47,842 nt of DNA, taken from positions 1 through 47,842 of the forward strand of contig CACORI010000005.1 of assembly GCA_902629585.1 (NCBI GenBank), in the 5' to 3' direction. This DNA is from an uncultured Pelagibacteraceae bacterium. GTDB lineage: Bacteria; Pseudomonadota; Alphaproteobacteria; Pelagibacterales; Pelagibacteraceae. Below are positions 32,554-41,415 of the stretch, one piece after another (position 1 is the first letter of the stretch; every line of letters starts with the position of its first letter). The notes beneath the pieces are model-generated. The model was not told where the DNA came from, did no database searches, and was given only the letters and a program-made list of their open reading frames with translations. Position numbers and translations under genes: made by a program.

Positions 32554-33449
32554 TATTCATGACCATCTGTACTAAAATTATAAATTTTTTCGTCTAAACT
32601 ATTATATTTCTCGTAATCAACAAGTTCATATAATCTTTTTCTAGTCTGCATTTTATCAATAATGTTATTCTGATGTCCATTTGTATAAATGTCTCTTAAG
32701 CCATCCTCAACATTTTTCATTGCCAATCTTTGAGTAGTAACAGGGTATATTACAATGTTATATCCCAAGTTTTCTAATTCTTTATAATTAAAGAGTTTTG
32801 ATTTTCCAAATTCAGTCATATTTGCAAGTAAATAGGAAGGTAATTCTTTTCTCACTTTTTCAAATTCTTTTTCATTTTGTAAAGCTTCTGGAAATATTAT
32901 TTCAGCTCCTGCATCAATATAAGCCTTACATCTATTAATCATCTTATCTATACCCTCAACACTTTTAGCATCTGATCGAGCAATAATTTTGAAATTTTCG
33001 TCTTTTTTTGAAGCAACACACTCTTTTATTTTTTTTACCATTTCTTCGATTGAAATTAATTCTTTGTTATCTAAATGCCCACACCTTTTTCTTTCAATTT
33101 GGTCTTCTAAATGAACTCCGGTAATTCCAAATTGCTCAAAAGTCTCAATAGTTTCTTTACAAGATTTAAATCCTGTATCGATATCAACAATTGTAGGTAA
33201 ATTTGTAACTCTGGATATAAGATAAGATCTAGTGCTAACGTCTTGTAATGTTGTTAAACCAATATCGGGAAATCCAAGGTCGTTTGCCATGACACCACCT
33301 GATACATAAACAGCATCAAAACCTATTTCTTCAATTAGTTTTGCAGTAAGAGGGTTATAAGCACCAGGCACTCTCAAAATTTTTTTTGATTTTAATTTTT
33401 CTGAAAAATCTTTCCTTTTTTGTATTGGTTCTTTTTCAACAAAATGCAT
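32553..33449 (-). CDS. prpB: 2-Methylisocitrate lyase
   Basis: Cleaves 2-methylisocitrate to pyruvate and succinate. The fold is the phosphoenolpyruvate mutase/isocitrate lyase superfamily: the signature KRCGHLDNK contains catalytic Cys123; VDIDTGF (88-94) and GVHLEDQ (111-117) carry the metal-site acids. FPEALQN and LLANMTEFGKS further fit PrpB, and the length (298 aa) is standard. It overlaps its neighbours by one base on each side, giving a tightly coupled prpD-prpB-prpC unit. Confidence 0.94.
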   Translation of the reverse strand: MHFVEKEPIQKRKDFSEKLKSKKILRVPGAYNPLTAKLIEEIGFDAVYVSGGVMANDLGFPDIGLTTLQDVSTRSYLISRVTNLPTIVDIDTGFKSCKETIETFEQFGITGVHLEDQIERKRCGHLDNKELISIEEMVKKIKECVASKKDENFKIIARSDAKSVEGIDKMINRCKAYIDAGAEIIFPEALQNEKEFEKVRKELPSYLLANMTEFGKSKLFNYKELENLGYNIVIYPVTTQRLAMKNVEDGLRDIYTNGHQNNIIDKMQTRKRLYELVDYEKYNSLDEKIYNFSTDGHE

Positions 33450-34951
33450 TAAAATATACCTTTTTTTAAATTTCGCTTAATTTTGCTTTTTTTTACTACG
33501 ATATTCAATCCATCTAATTGACCAGATTTTAATTTTCTCAAGTTTTGAACTGTCTTCAAAAATCTATCTATTTCTTTTTTATCTAATAAATTTTCAGTAA
33601 GAGTTAAAAATTTTTTGATATAGTTTTCTCTTTTAAATGGTCTTGATCCATAAGGGTGAGCATCAGCAACCCCTTGTTCCTCGATAATTTTTTTTCCATT
33701 TTTTAAAGTTAATACAACCTTTGCACCAAATGCTTTCTTTTTAGGATTTGGATCATGATATCTTTTGGTCCATTTTTTATCCTCGTGTGTTTTTATTGAT
33801 CTCCATATTTTAATTGTGCTTTTCTTTTTTGCTCTAGCCTTTGAGTAAGATTTTACATGATGCCAATCACCATCTTCTAATGCTACAGCAAAAATATACA
33901 TTATTGAATGATCTAATGTTTCCCTACTAGCATTTGGGTCCATTTTTTGAGGATCATTTGCACCAGTGCCAATGACATAATGAGTGTGGTGACTAGTGTA
34001 GATATCTATTTTTTTAATCTGATTGATATTTGGTACTTTTTTATTAAGTTTTTTTGCTAGATCAATTAATGCCTGGGATTGGTATTCCGCAGAATATTCC
34101 TTTGTATAAGTTTCAAGAATAGCTTTTTTAGTCTCATTTTTTTTTGGTAGTGGAACTTTATAGGAAGCTTTTTTTCCATCTAAAATTCTTGCAACAACAC
34201 TATCTTCACCTTCGTAAATTGGACTTGGGGCACCTTCACCACGCATAACTCTATCAACTGCTTCTATAGCAAGTTTTCCAGCATGTGCTGGTGCATAAGC
34301 TTTCCAACTTGATATTTCTCCTTTTCTAGATTGTCTGGTTGAAATAGTTGTATGCAAAGCTTGTTGTACAGCTTGATAGATTGTTTCTGTGTTAAGCTTT
34401 AACATCGATCCTATTCCAGCAGCAACACTTGGTCCTAGGTGAGCTATGTGGTCTACTTTATGTTTATGTAAACAAATTCCTTTTACTAGATTAACTTGCA
34501 CCTCATAAGCAGTTATTATTCCTCTTAAAAGTTCAATCCCATTTTTTTTATTCTGTTGCGCAACACTTATTAGAGGAGGGATATTGTCACCAGGATGACT
34601 ATAATCAGCTGCTAGAAAAGTATCATGAAAATCAAGTTCTCTAACAGCAGTTCCATTACTCCAAGCTGCCCATTCACAATCAAATTTCAATTTACTATTG
34701 ACCCCAAATAATGTTGCACCATTTTTTCTAGAATGTTTTAATGCCATTTCTCTTGAAGAAATTACTGGTTTTCTATTAAGAGATGCAATTGCAACAGAAG
34801 CATTATCAATAATTCTATTGATAACCATTTCTATAGCATCTTTATTTAATTTTGCATTGTCACTTGCAATTTCAGCAATTTTCCATGCAAGTTGATTTTT
34901 TTTAGGTAAATGTATTTTAGATGGATAAACTTTTACATTATGTAATATCAA
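33449..34951 (-). CDS. prpD: 2-Methylcitrate dehydratase
   Basis: MmgE/PrpD-family enzyme that dehydrates 2-methylcitrate toward 2-methylaconitate. Recognisable segments are [20 protein letters not shown] near residue 110, [32 protein letters not shown], and [20 protein letters not shown]. Length of 500 aa is normal. The start codon is TTG at 34951, supported by an AAAGGAG site 5 bases upstream; no ATG with such a site is nearby. First gene of the methylcitrate operon. No propionate regulator (prpR) or propionyl-CoA synthetase gene is in the window. Confidence 0.94.
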   Translation of the reverse strand: MILHNVKVYPSKIHLPKKNQLAWKIAEIASDNAKLNKDAIEMVINRIIDNASVAIASLNRKPVISSREMALKHSRKNGATLFGVNSKLKFDCEWAAWSNGTAVRELDFHDTFLAADYSHPGDNIPPLISVAQQNKKNGIELLRGIITAYEVQVNLVKGICLHKHKVDHIAHLGPSVAAGIGSMLKLNTETIYQAVQQALHTTISTRQSRKGEISSWKAYAPAHAGKLAIEAVDRVMRGEGAPSPIYEGEDSVVARILDGKKASYKVPLPKKNETKKAILETYTKEYSAEYQSQALIDLAKKLNKKVPNINQIKKIDIYTSHHTHYVIGTGANDPQKMDPNASRETLDHSIMYIFAVALEDGDWHHVKSYSKARAKKKSTIKIWRSIKTHEDKKWTKRYHDPNPKKKAFGAKVVLTLKNGKKIIEEQGVADAHPYGSRPFKRENYIKKFLTLTENLLDKKEIDRFLKTVQNLRKLKSGQLDGLNIVVKKSKIKRNLKKGIF

Positions 34952-34956
34952 AATAA

Positions 34957-34963
34957 CTCCTTT
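34957..34963 (-). promoter_or_regulatory. Ribosome binding site that fixes the prpD TTG start
   Basis: On the minus strand AAAGGAG lies 5 bases before the TTG at 34951. Good Shine-Dalgarno sites are rare in this window, so it decides this non-ATG start. The remaining part of the 107-base gap (to 35058) is A/T-rich with no convincing promoter motif by eye. Confidence 0.6.
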
Positions 34964-35058
34964 AAAGTAATTTTGTTTTAATAGTTAAAAAAAAATAATC
35001 AATATTAAAGATATTTAATATAATTTTTTCTATAGCTTTGAAGTCCTTTATTTAGTGA

Positions 35059-35976
35059 TTATGGTTGATAATCAAAATACCAAAGCTCTTTGGCTAAACA
35101 TTGTGGATCTTTATCCCAACCAGAAAAAGTATCATAAAGATTAGTGCCATCAATCAATTTCTCATCTCCAGAAAAAAAAGTACCTTTATATTTATTAAGA
35201 ATACTTTCGTATTCTGGTCTGTAAGCATCAAATAAACAAATATGAAAATGATGTTTATATTTTTTATTAATTATTCTATCGATGATGTAATGCCTTGGTC
35301 CTCCATCTATCATAATTAATATCTTTTTGTTTTTAGTTTCATTTTCAAGAAATTTTATACCAGCTTCAACATAATCATCCTTATTTGGATTTTCTGCAAA
35401 TTGATCTTTGCCGCTTGGTGATATAAGTTTATAAGTAAATTCTAATTGATCTATCTCAGATTTCCATTCACTTTTCTCATTATTAAATTTATTAAAATTT
35501 TGAATAAAACCACTCACAAAGATAAGCAAAGGTCTTATAAGAGTATAAATAAAAGATAATTTAGAATTACTATAGCCTTCACATTTGTAAAAAGGCCCTA
35601 ACTTTAATCGATTTTTTATTTTATTAATTTTTGATTTTCCATCAATGATTTTTGTAAAAGGCTGTGTTGTGGTTTTATAAAAGTTTTTATAATCTTTTTT
35701 ATCCCAGTAAACCTTATTTAAAACATTATTTTTTGGATTAAAAATCTTTGATATACTTCTTATATTTTGATAAAACCAAATTTTATTATTTTCTACAGAT
35801 CTAAATTTAATTTTTTTATTTTTATAATTTTTTATAAAATATAAGGTTGAAGATCCACTTCCATATTCTATAATAATTTCTATATTTTTTTCATCTATAA
35901 TTTTTTCAACAAACATAACATTCTTCCTTGATAAAGTTGGGATTGGATCAGTGTTTGTTTTGTTTGGATGATTCAT
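35059..35976 (-). CDS. Uncharacterised protein with a methyltransferase-like fold
   Basis: 305 aa, no signal peptide, no named family recognised. IEIIIEYGSGSSTLYFIKN near residue 35 resembles a SAM-binding motif I, followed by FRSVENNKIWFYQ (acidic strand tip) and, much later, ILIMIDGGPRHYIIDRI and HICLFDAYRPEY. A long lysine-, asparagine- and aromatic-rich insert (about 95-210) separates the two halves and is probably not part of the core fold. The stretch FIYTLIRPLLIFVSGF inside it is hydrophobic enough for membrane contact. It overlaps gph by 4 bases, so both are translated from one message; a functional link to gph is not evident. Confidence 0.5.
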   Translation of the reverse strand: MNHPNKTNTDPIPTLSRKNVMFVEKIIDEKNIEIIIEYGSGSSTLYFIKNYKNKKIKFRSVENNKIWFYQNIRSISKIFNPKNNVLNKVYWDKKDYKNFYKTTTQPFTKIIDGKSKINKIKNRLKLGPFYKCEGYSNSKLSFIYTLIRPLLIFVSGFIQNFNKFNNEKSEWKSEIDQLEFTYKLISPSGKDQFAENPNKDDYVEAGIKFLENETKNKKILIMIDGGPRHYIIDRIINKKYKHHFHICLFDAYRPEYESILNKYKGTFFSGDEKLIDGTNLYDTFSGWDKDPQCLAKELWYFDYQP

Positions 35977-36659
35977 GCAAGATATTTATTAATTATTTTT
36001 TCAATGCCAATAAAATCTTTAACTAGATGATTATAATATATCTCAGATATATTTTTTTCTGTGTAACCATCCTCTAGTAAAATGACAGGAATTCCTGCAG
36101 CTTTTGCCGCATTAGCATCAGTTTCGCTATCACCAATCATCAAAGTTTTTTTAAGATCCCCATCTAAAATTTCAACTACAGACGTTAAGTGTCTTGGGTC
36201 GGGCTTACAGTAATCAAAAGTATTATGACCAGCAACGTAATCAAAAAAATCATAAATTCCAATTTTTTTTAAAAGATCAATTGCTAAATGTTCTTGTTTG
36301 TTTGTACAAACACCCATTGAAATTTTTTTTTCTTTAGACCATATTAAAAAATCTTTAACTCCATCAATTAGTTTACTTTCATTGACAATATTTTTTCCAT
36401 AATAATCTACAAATTCTTTAACCATTTCTTTTTTGATTTTTTCATCCTGGACTTTTCCAAATTCTTTTTTAGCCTGACCCCATATTGATCGACCAAGCAT
36501 TGCACCAGCTCCTTGACCTACCAAGTTTCTTATTTCTTCGGTAGATTTAGTTGGGTATCCAAATTTATTCATCACATGGTTGTGGGCTCTCATTAAGTCA
36601 GGGGCTGTGTCGACCAAAGTTCCATCTAAATCAAAAAGAATTGTGTAAATTTGTTTCAT
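35973..36659 (-). CDS. gph: HAD-family phosphatase, phosphoglycolate phosphatase-like
   Basis: 228 aa. FDLDGTLVDTAPDLMRAHN holds the nucleophile Asp and the following Asp of HAD motif I; GVCTNKQ carries motif II Thr; HNTFDYCKPDPRHL has the motif III Lys; and MIGDSETDANAAKAAGIP is motif IV with paired Asp. The helical cap with GQGAGAMLGRS is the pattern of bacterial Gph and the related sugar phosphatases. Substrate could be phosphoglycolate or another small phosphate ester. It starts 71 bases from the divergent glmU-like gene. Confidence 0.85.
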   Translation of the reverse strand: MKQIYTILFDLDGTLVDTAPDLMRAHNHVMNKFGYPTKSTEEIRNLVGQGAGAMLGRSIWGQAKKEFGKVQDEKIKKEMVKEFVDYYGKNIVNESKLIDGVKDFLIWSKEKKISMGVCTNKQEHLAIDLLKKIGIYDFFDYVAGHNTFDYCKPDPRHLTSVVEILDGDLKKTLMIGDSETDANAAKAAGIPVILLEDGYTEKNISEIYYNHLVKDFIGIEKIINKYLA

Positions 36660-36730
36660 AAATAAAAGTATTTTTAAGAAATATTTTGTGAATTAAGAAA
36701 GATATATACTTAATGTAATTAATTTTCTAG

Positions 36731-37354
36731 ATGAAACAATTGAAAATAAATAAGTTACAAAATTCACTGAGAATAAAATTTTTTAAATCCAAAGTAAACA
36801 TGATAGCTCCAGAAACAATCTATTTTTCTAAAGATACTAAAATAGGAAAAAATGTGGCTATAGAACCATACGTAGTTATTGGATCAAAAGTGAAGATTGG
36901 TAACAATGTTACCATAAAATCCTTCAGTCATTTAGAGAATTGTAAAATTGAAAATAATGTTGAAATAGGTCCTTATGCAAGAATAAGACCTGGTACTACT
37001 CTAAAGGAAGGTTCTAAGATTGGAAATTTTGTTGAAATTAAAAAAAGTATACTTGGAAAAAAATCTAAGGTAAATCATTTAACTTATATTGGTGACACTT
37101 CAATTGGTAAATCAGTTAACATTGGAGCAGGCACGATTACATGCAATTATGACGGGTTTAAAAAAAGTAAAACAGTAATAAAGGATGGTGTTTTTATTGG
37201 ATCTAATTCATCTTTAGTAGCGCCTGTAACTATTAGTGATGGAAGTGTAATAGGAGCAGGTTCAGTTATAACTAAGAATGTTAAAAAAAAATCTTTAGCG
37301 CTCACTAGAACAGAGCAAATAGAAGTACAAAACTACAAAAGAAAAAAAAAATAA
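36731..37354 (+). CDS. Stand-alone GlmU C-terminal acetyltransferase domain
   Basis: 207 aa left-handed beta-helix. [59 protein letters not shown], and TITCNYDG are the diagnostic segments of the GlmU glucosamine-1-phosphate N-acetyltransferase half, including the catalytic His (NHLTY). The first 23 residues ([14 protein letters not shown]) still resemble the interdomain linker helix, but the N-terminal UDP-sugar pyrophosphorylase half (about 230 aa) is absent: the upstream gap is only 71 bases. The protein is followed 3 bases later by glmS. It presumably makes GlcNAc-1-phosphate, with uridylylation by another protein. Confidence 0.9.
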   Translation: MKQLKINKLQNSLRIKFFKSKVNMIAPETIYFSKDTKIGKNVAIEPYVVIGSKVKIGNNVTIKSFSHLENCKIENNVEIGPYARIRPGTTLKEGSKIGNFVEIKKSILGKKSKVNHLTYIGDTSIGKSVNIGAGTITCNYDGFKKSKTVIKDGVFIGSNSSLVAPVTISDGSVIGAGSVITKNVKKKSLALTRTEQIEVQNYKRKKK

Positions 37355-37357
37355 TTT

Positions 37358-39178
37358 ATGTGTGGAATAATTGGTATATCAAGTAACAAGTCAGTATCTT
37401 CAAGCATTATTAATTCTTTAAAAAAGCTTGAGTATAGAGGGTATGACTCAGCAGGCTTAGCTACACTTTTTGATGGTGAAATTCATGAAATAAAGTCTGA
37501 GGGAAGAGTAAATCATTTAGAAAAAAATTTTGATTTGAAGAACTTAAAAGGAACTGTAGGCATTGGTCACGTAAGATGGGCAACCCACGGTATACCCAAT
37601 AGTATTAATGCACACCCTCACTCATCTCATAATGTCTCTGTAGTTCATAATGGCATAATAGAAAACTCTACTTTACTCAAAAAATCTTTGTCTGATAAAG
37701 GTCATAAATTTAAGTCTCAAACAGACACTGAAGTTATAACTCATTTAATAACAGAAAATTTAAAAACTAATGAGCTTGAGGAAGCTATTACTAAAACATT
37801 AAAACAACTTGATGGAAGTTTTGCTCTAGGTATTATTTTTAAAGAAATTCCTGATCTAATAGTAGGTGCAAGAAGAGGCTCACCTCTTGCAGTTGGTTAT
37901 GGTCCAAGTGAAAATTATTTAGGTTCAGATTCATATGCATTAAAATCCATGACAAATAAAATTACTTATCTTGATGATGGTGAATTTTGTATAATTAAAA
38001 AGGACCAAGTTAATTTTTTTAATCAAAACGGAAAAAAAATTAATAAAAAGATTCTTGAACTAACTTCAGATGAATTAAGTTACGAAAAAGGTGATTTTAA
38101 ACATTTTATGGCAAAAGAAATTGAAGAACAACCCACAACTATTAAGACTGGAATAAAAGAGTATATAGACAACTTAAATAATGATGTAAATATATTCAAT
38201 TTTCCTTGGAAAATTAATGAAATAAAATCAATTACTTTAATTGGTTGCGGGACCGCATACCATTCATGTTTAATGGCAAAATATTGGTTTGAAAAGTTAA
38301 CATCGTTAGATGTTACTATAGATATTGCTTCAGAATTTAGATATCGAAATAACAGGTTTAAAGATAATTCTTTATATATATTTGTTTCACAATCTGGTGA
38401 AACTGCTGATACCTATGCTGCATTAAATTTATGTAACCAAAATAAAATGAAAACTTGTGCAGTAGTTAACGTTATTGAAAGTTCAATAGCTAGAGATTCT
38501 AATTATGTTTTGCCAATACATTGTGGTCCAGAAATTGGGGTAGCATCCACTAAAGCTTTTTTAGGACAGATACTAATTCTATATATTTTAGCGCTAAAAT
38601 TTGGAATCTTAAAAAATGAAATAAAAAAAGATGATTATCTTCAAAAAATTAAAGATTTAAAAAATTTACCTATTTTACTTGAAAAAACGTTGTTATTAGA
38701 TAACGATATACAAGCAATATCTTCAACCTTTAATGAAGCAAAAGGTTCAATGTTTCTTGGCAGAGGTTTTTCTTATCCAATTGCTCTTGAAGGTGCGTTA
38801 AAATTAAAAGAGCTTTCTTATATACATGCTGAAGGTTATCCTGCGGGTGAAATGAAACATGGACCTTTAGCTCTCATAGAGGAAGGTATGCCAGTTGTAG
38901 TATTAGCTCCAAAAGACAGTTATTATAAGAAGACTATTTCAAATATGCAGGAAGTTATCGCAAGGGGTGCTAAGGTTTTATTAATAACTAATAAAAGTAC
39001 TGATGAGGTTTTTTCAGAGAATATTTGGCAAACTATTGAAGTAGAAAGCACAAATGAGGATCTCTTGCCTTTTCTTTTAACTGTGCCTCTTCAAAAATTA
39101 GCATATTATTCAGCCCTTAAAAAAGGTTATGACATAGATAAACCTAGAAATTTAGCCAAATCAGTAACCGTTGAATAA
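37358..39178 (+). CDS. glmS: Glutamine-fructose-6-phosphate aminotransferase
   Basis: 606 aa. Cys2 (MCGIIGI) is the N-terminal glutaminase nucleophile; GHVRWATHG and HNGIIENS form its substrate pocket. Residues after about 245 carry two SIS sugar-isomerase domains, with FVSQSGETADTY (phosphosugar loop), ASTKAF, and ELSYIHAEGYPAGEMKHGP and the closing RNLAKSVTVE. It makes glucosamine-6-phosphate, which GlmM and the adjacent GlmU half would carry to UDP-GlcNAc for peptidoglycan and lipid A. It is 3 bases after the GlmU-like gene, indicating one operon. Length equals the family standard. Confidence 0.96.
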   Translation: MCGIIGISSNKSVSSSIINSLKKLEYRGYDSAGLATLFDGEIHEIKSEGRVNHLEKNFDLKNLKGTVGIGHVRWATHGIPNSINAHPHSSHNVSVVHNGIIENSTLLKKSLSDKGHKFKSQTDTEVITHLITENLKTNELEEAITKTLKQLDGSFALGIIFKEIPDLIVGARRGSPLAVGYGPSENYLGSDSYALKSMTNKITYLDDGEFCIIKKDQVNFFNQNGKKINKKILELTSDELSYEKGDFKHFMAKEIEEQPTTIKTGIKEYIDNLNNDVNIFNFPWKINEIKSITLIGCGTAYHSCLMAKYWFEKLTSLDVTIDIASEFRYRNNRFKDNSLYIFVSQSGETADTYAALNLCNQNKMKTCAVVNVIESSIARDSNYVLPIHCGPEIGVASTKAFLGQILILYILALKFGILKNEIKKDDYLQKIKDLKNLPILLEKTLLLDNDIQAISSTFNEAKGSMFLGRGFSYPIALEGALKLKELSYIHAEGYPAGEMKHGPLALIEEGMPVVVLAPKDSYYKKTISNMQEVIARGAKVLLITNKSTDEVFSENIWQTIEVESTNEDLLPFLLTVPLQKLAYYSALKKGYDIDKPRNLAKSVTVE

Positions 39179-39213
39179 TAAAAAAACTCTGATACAACAA
39201 TCTTAGGTTGAAC

Positions 39214-40593
39214 ATGAAAAATTGGAAAATTAATAGTTGGAGAAAATATCCTGTAAAACATATTCCTGAATATCAGGATAAAAAAGAATTAGATCAAGTT
39301 TTAAATAAAATTAAAAGTTTTCCACCACTTGTATTTGCTGGAGAGACTAGACATCTAAAACAACAACTAGCAGAAGTAGTTGATGGAAAAGCATTTTTAC
39401 TACAAGGCGGTGACTGTGCTGAAAGTTTTGCTGAATTTAATCCTGATAATATTAGAGATACATTCAAAGTAATTCTTCAAATGTCTTTAGTTCTAACTTA
39501 TTCAGCTTCACTACCTGTAATTAAACTTGGTAGGATTGCTGGACAGTTTGCAAAGCCTAGAAGTGCACCAACCGAAAAGCAAGGAGAGATAGAATTACCT
39601 AGTTACTTAGGAGACAATGTTAATGGCATTGAATTTAATGAGAAAGCTCGTAAATACGATCCTAAGAGACTATTCAGAGCTTACTCTCAATCAGCATCAA
39701 CCCTAAACTTATTAAGAGCTTTTTCACATGGTGGTTTTGCAGATTTAAAAAAAGTTCACTTATGGAATTTAGGATATATTAAAAAAAGTCCTCAGGCTAA
39801 AAAATTTAAAGAACTAGAGGATAAAATTGCTGATGCATTAGCATTTATGGATGCATGTGGAATAAATTCTGATTTCAATAGGAGATTAAAGACTGTGAAT
39901 TTTTGGACATCACATGAGGCTTTACATTTACCTTTTGAAGAAAGTATGACAAGAATAGACTCAACAACTGGTGAACATCATGCGACATCTGCACATTTTG
40001 TCTGGATAGGTGACAGAACAAGACAATTGGATGGTGGTCATGTTGAATATTGCAGAGGCATTGAAAATCCTATTGGGATAAAATGCGGTCCAACAAGTAA
40101 CCCTGAAGAAATAGTAAAAATTTGCAACTTAATTAATCCAAAGAATGAAAAAGGTAAAATAACTTTAATTTCAAGATTTGGACACGATAGTGTAGAAAAA
40201 TTTTTACCTAAACTAGTTAGAACAATCAAGAAAGAGGGAGTGAATGTAATTTGGTCCTGTGATCCGATGCATGGAAATACAATCAAATCTACAACGGGTT
40301 TTAAAACAAGGCCATTCAGCAGGGTATTAAAAGAAGTTAAAGATGTATTTGCTGTCCATCAAAGTGAAGGATCATATGCCGGTGGATTGCATATAGAAAT
40401 GACTGGTCAAAATGTAACTGAATGCACAGGTGGTGCTAAAAATATTCAAGATGCAGATTTATCTAGTAGATATCACACTCATTGCGACCCCAGATTAAAT
40501 GCTGATCAAGCTTTAGAACTTGCTTTTTTAATTTCAGATGAGATAAAAAAGAATAGCAGCTATTCCAAAAATGCTATTCAAGCGGCATCTTAA
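39214..40593 (+). CDS. Class II (plant-type) 3-deoxy-7-phosphoheptulonate synthase
   Basis: First step of the shikimate pathway, from phosphoenolpyruvate and erythrose-4-phosphate. The class II family markers are visible: LLQGGDCAESFAEF with the metal Cys, KLGRIAGQFAKPRS, HVEYCRGIENPIGIKCGPTS, SRFGHDSVE and SCDPMHGNT. Length of 459 aa suits the class II form, not the ~350 aa AroF/G/H class I. I choose the ATG at 39214 (MKNWKINSW) since a TTG at 39208 adds nothing and overlaps a GG-containing ribosome-site-like stretch. It lies 35 bases after glmS. Confidence 0.93.
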   Translation: MKNWKINSWRKYPVKHIPEYQDKKELDQVLNKIKSFPPLVFAGETRHLKQQLAEVVDGKAFLLQGGDCAESFAEFNPDNIRDTFKVILQMSLVLTYSASLPVIKLGRIAGQFAKPRSAPTEKQGEIELPSYLGDNVNGIEFNEKARKYDPKRLFRAYSQSASTLNLLRAFSHGGFADLKKVHLWNLGYIKKSPQAKKFKELEDKIADALAFMDACGINSDFNRRLKTVNFWTSHEALHLPFEESMTRIDSTTGEHHATSAHFVWIGDRTRQLDGGHVEYCRGIENPIGIKCGPTSNPEEIVKICNLINPKNEKGKITLISRFGHDSVEKFLPKLVRTIKKEGVNVIWSCDPMHGNTIKSTTGFKTRPFSRVLKEVKDVFAVHQSEGSYAGGLHIEMTGQNVTECTGGAKNIQDADLSSRYHTHCDPRLNADQALELAFLISDEIKKNSSYSKNAIQAAS

Positions 40594-40632
40594 AACATTG
40601 CTTTAGAAAAAAAGATAGTTAAATAAAATTAT

Positions 40633-41370
40633 ATGAATTCATCAGAAAAAGTTAAATTTATATCAAACTGGATCAAAAGCTATGTTAATCAAATGCCAAG
40701 TAAGGCACAATCTTTAGTAATTGGCATATCTGGTGGGATAGATTCTTCAGTATCAAGTACCCTAAGTGCGATGACTGGATTAAAAACAATAGTTTTAACT
40801 ATGCCTATTAAACAAAAAGAAAATCAACATGATTTAAGTTTAAAACATCAAGAGTGGTTAACAAAAAAATTTAATAATGTTGAAGCATACACTATAAGTT
40901 TAGATAAACTTTTTGAGACATTTTCCTCAACTTTAAATAAATTTGATAATGAGCATGGTTTTGCAAATTCTAGAGCAAGACTTAGAATGACTACTCTTTA
41001 TCAAGTTGCGGCTGCAAATAGAGGTATAGTTGTAGGAACTGGAAATAAAGTAGAAGATTTCGGTGTAGGTTTTTATACAAAATATGGAGATGGAGGTGTC
41101 GATATATCTCCTATAGCTGATTGTAATAAAACAGAGGTTTGGGAATTAGGTAAAGAACTTGGAATATTAAAAGAAATTATTGACGCTCCACCAACAGATG
41201 GATTATGGGATGACGGAAGAACAGATGAGGGTCAATTAGGTTTTAAATATTCTGAGCTTGAGGATGCAATGGGTAACCCAAACTCCCCGCATAGAGGACA
41301 ATACGAAAAAATTCGAAATCAAAACTTGCATAAAATGGAACCAATTCCAGTATGCAAGATTCCGAGTTAA
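40633..41370 (+). CDS. nadE: NAD synthetase, ammonia-dependent
   Basis: Amidates nicotinic acid adenine dinucleotide to NAD. VIGISGGIDSSVSS is the ATP-pyrophosphatase P-loop; GTGNKVEDFGVGFYTKYGDGGVDISPIADCNKT is the NaAD/ATP site, with DGLWDDGRTDEGQLG close to the C-terminus. The 245 aa length means no glutaminase domain is present, so ammonia is the nitrogen source or a separate glutaminase acts. Orientation agrees with the next genes; 39 bases separate it from the DAHP synthase. Confidence 0.93.
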   Translation: MNSSEKVKFISNWIKSYVNQMPSKAQSLVIGISGGIDSSVSSTLSAMTGLKTIVLTMPIKQKENQHDLSLKHQEWLTKKFNNVEAYTISLDKLFETFSSTLNKFDNEHGFANSRARLRMTTLYQVAAANRGIVVGTGNKVEDFGVGFYTKYGDGGVDISPIADCNKTEVWELGKELGILKEIIDAPPTDGLWDDGRTDEGQLGFKYSELEDAMGNPNSPHRGQYEKIRNQNLHKMEPIPVCKIPS

Positions 41371-41415
41371 TCAATTAGATTAACAAATCTATAAATAAGG
41401 TATATTTCTTAATCA

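Noticed and set aside
36660-36730. Hidden GlmU N-terminal domain upstream of the acetyltransferase gene
   Set aside because: Only 71 bases lie between it and the divergent gph start, far too few for a 230-residue domain.
40038-40286. Open frame opposite the DAHP synthase, and similar short frames opposite or within other genes (e.g. 3044-3247, 8880-9164, 43029-43316)
   Set aside because: All overlap well-conserved genes and have the composition of reverse or shifted translations.
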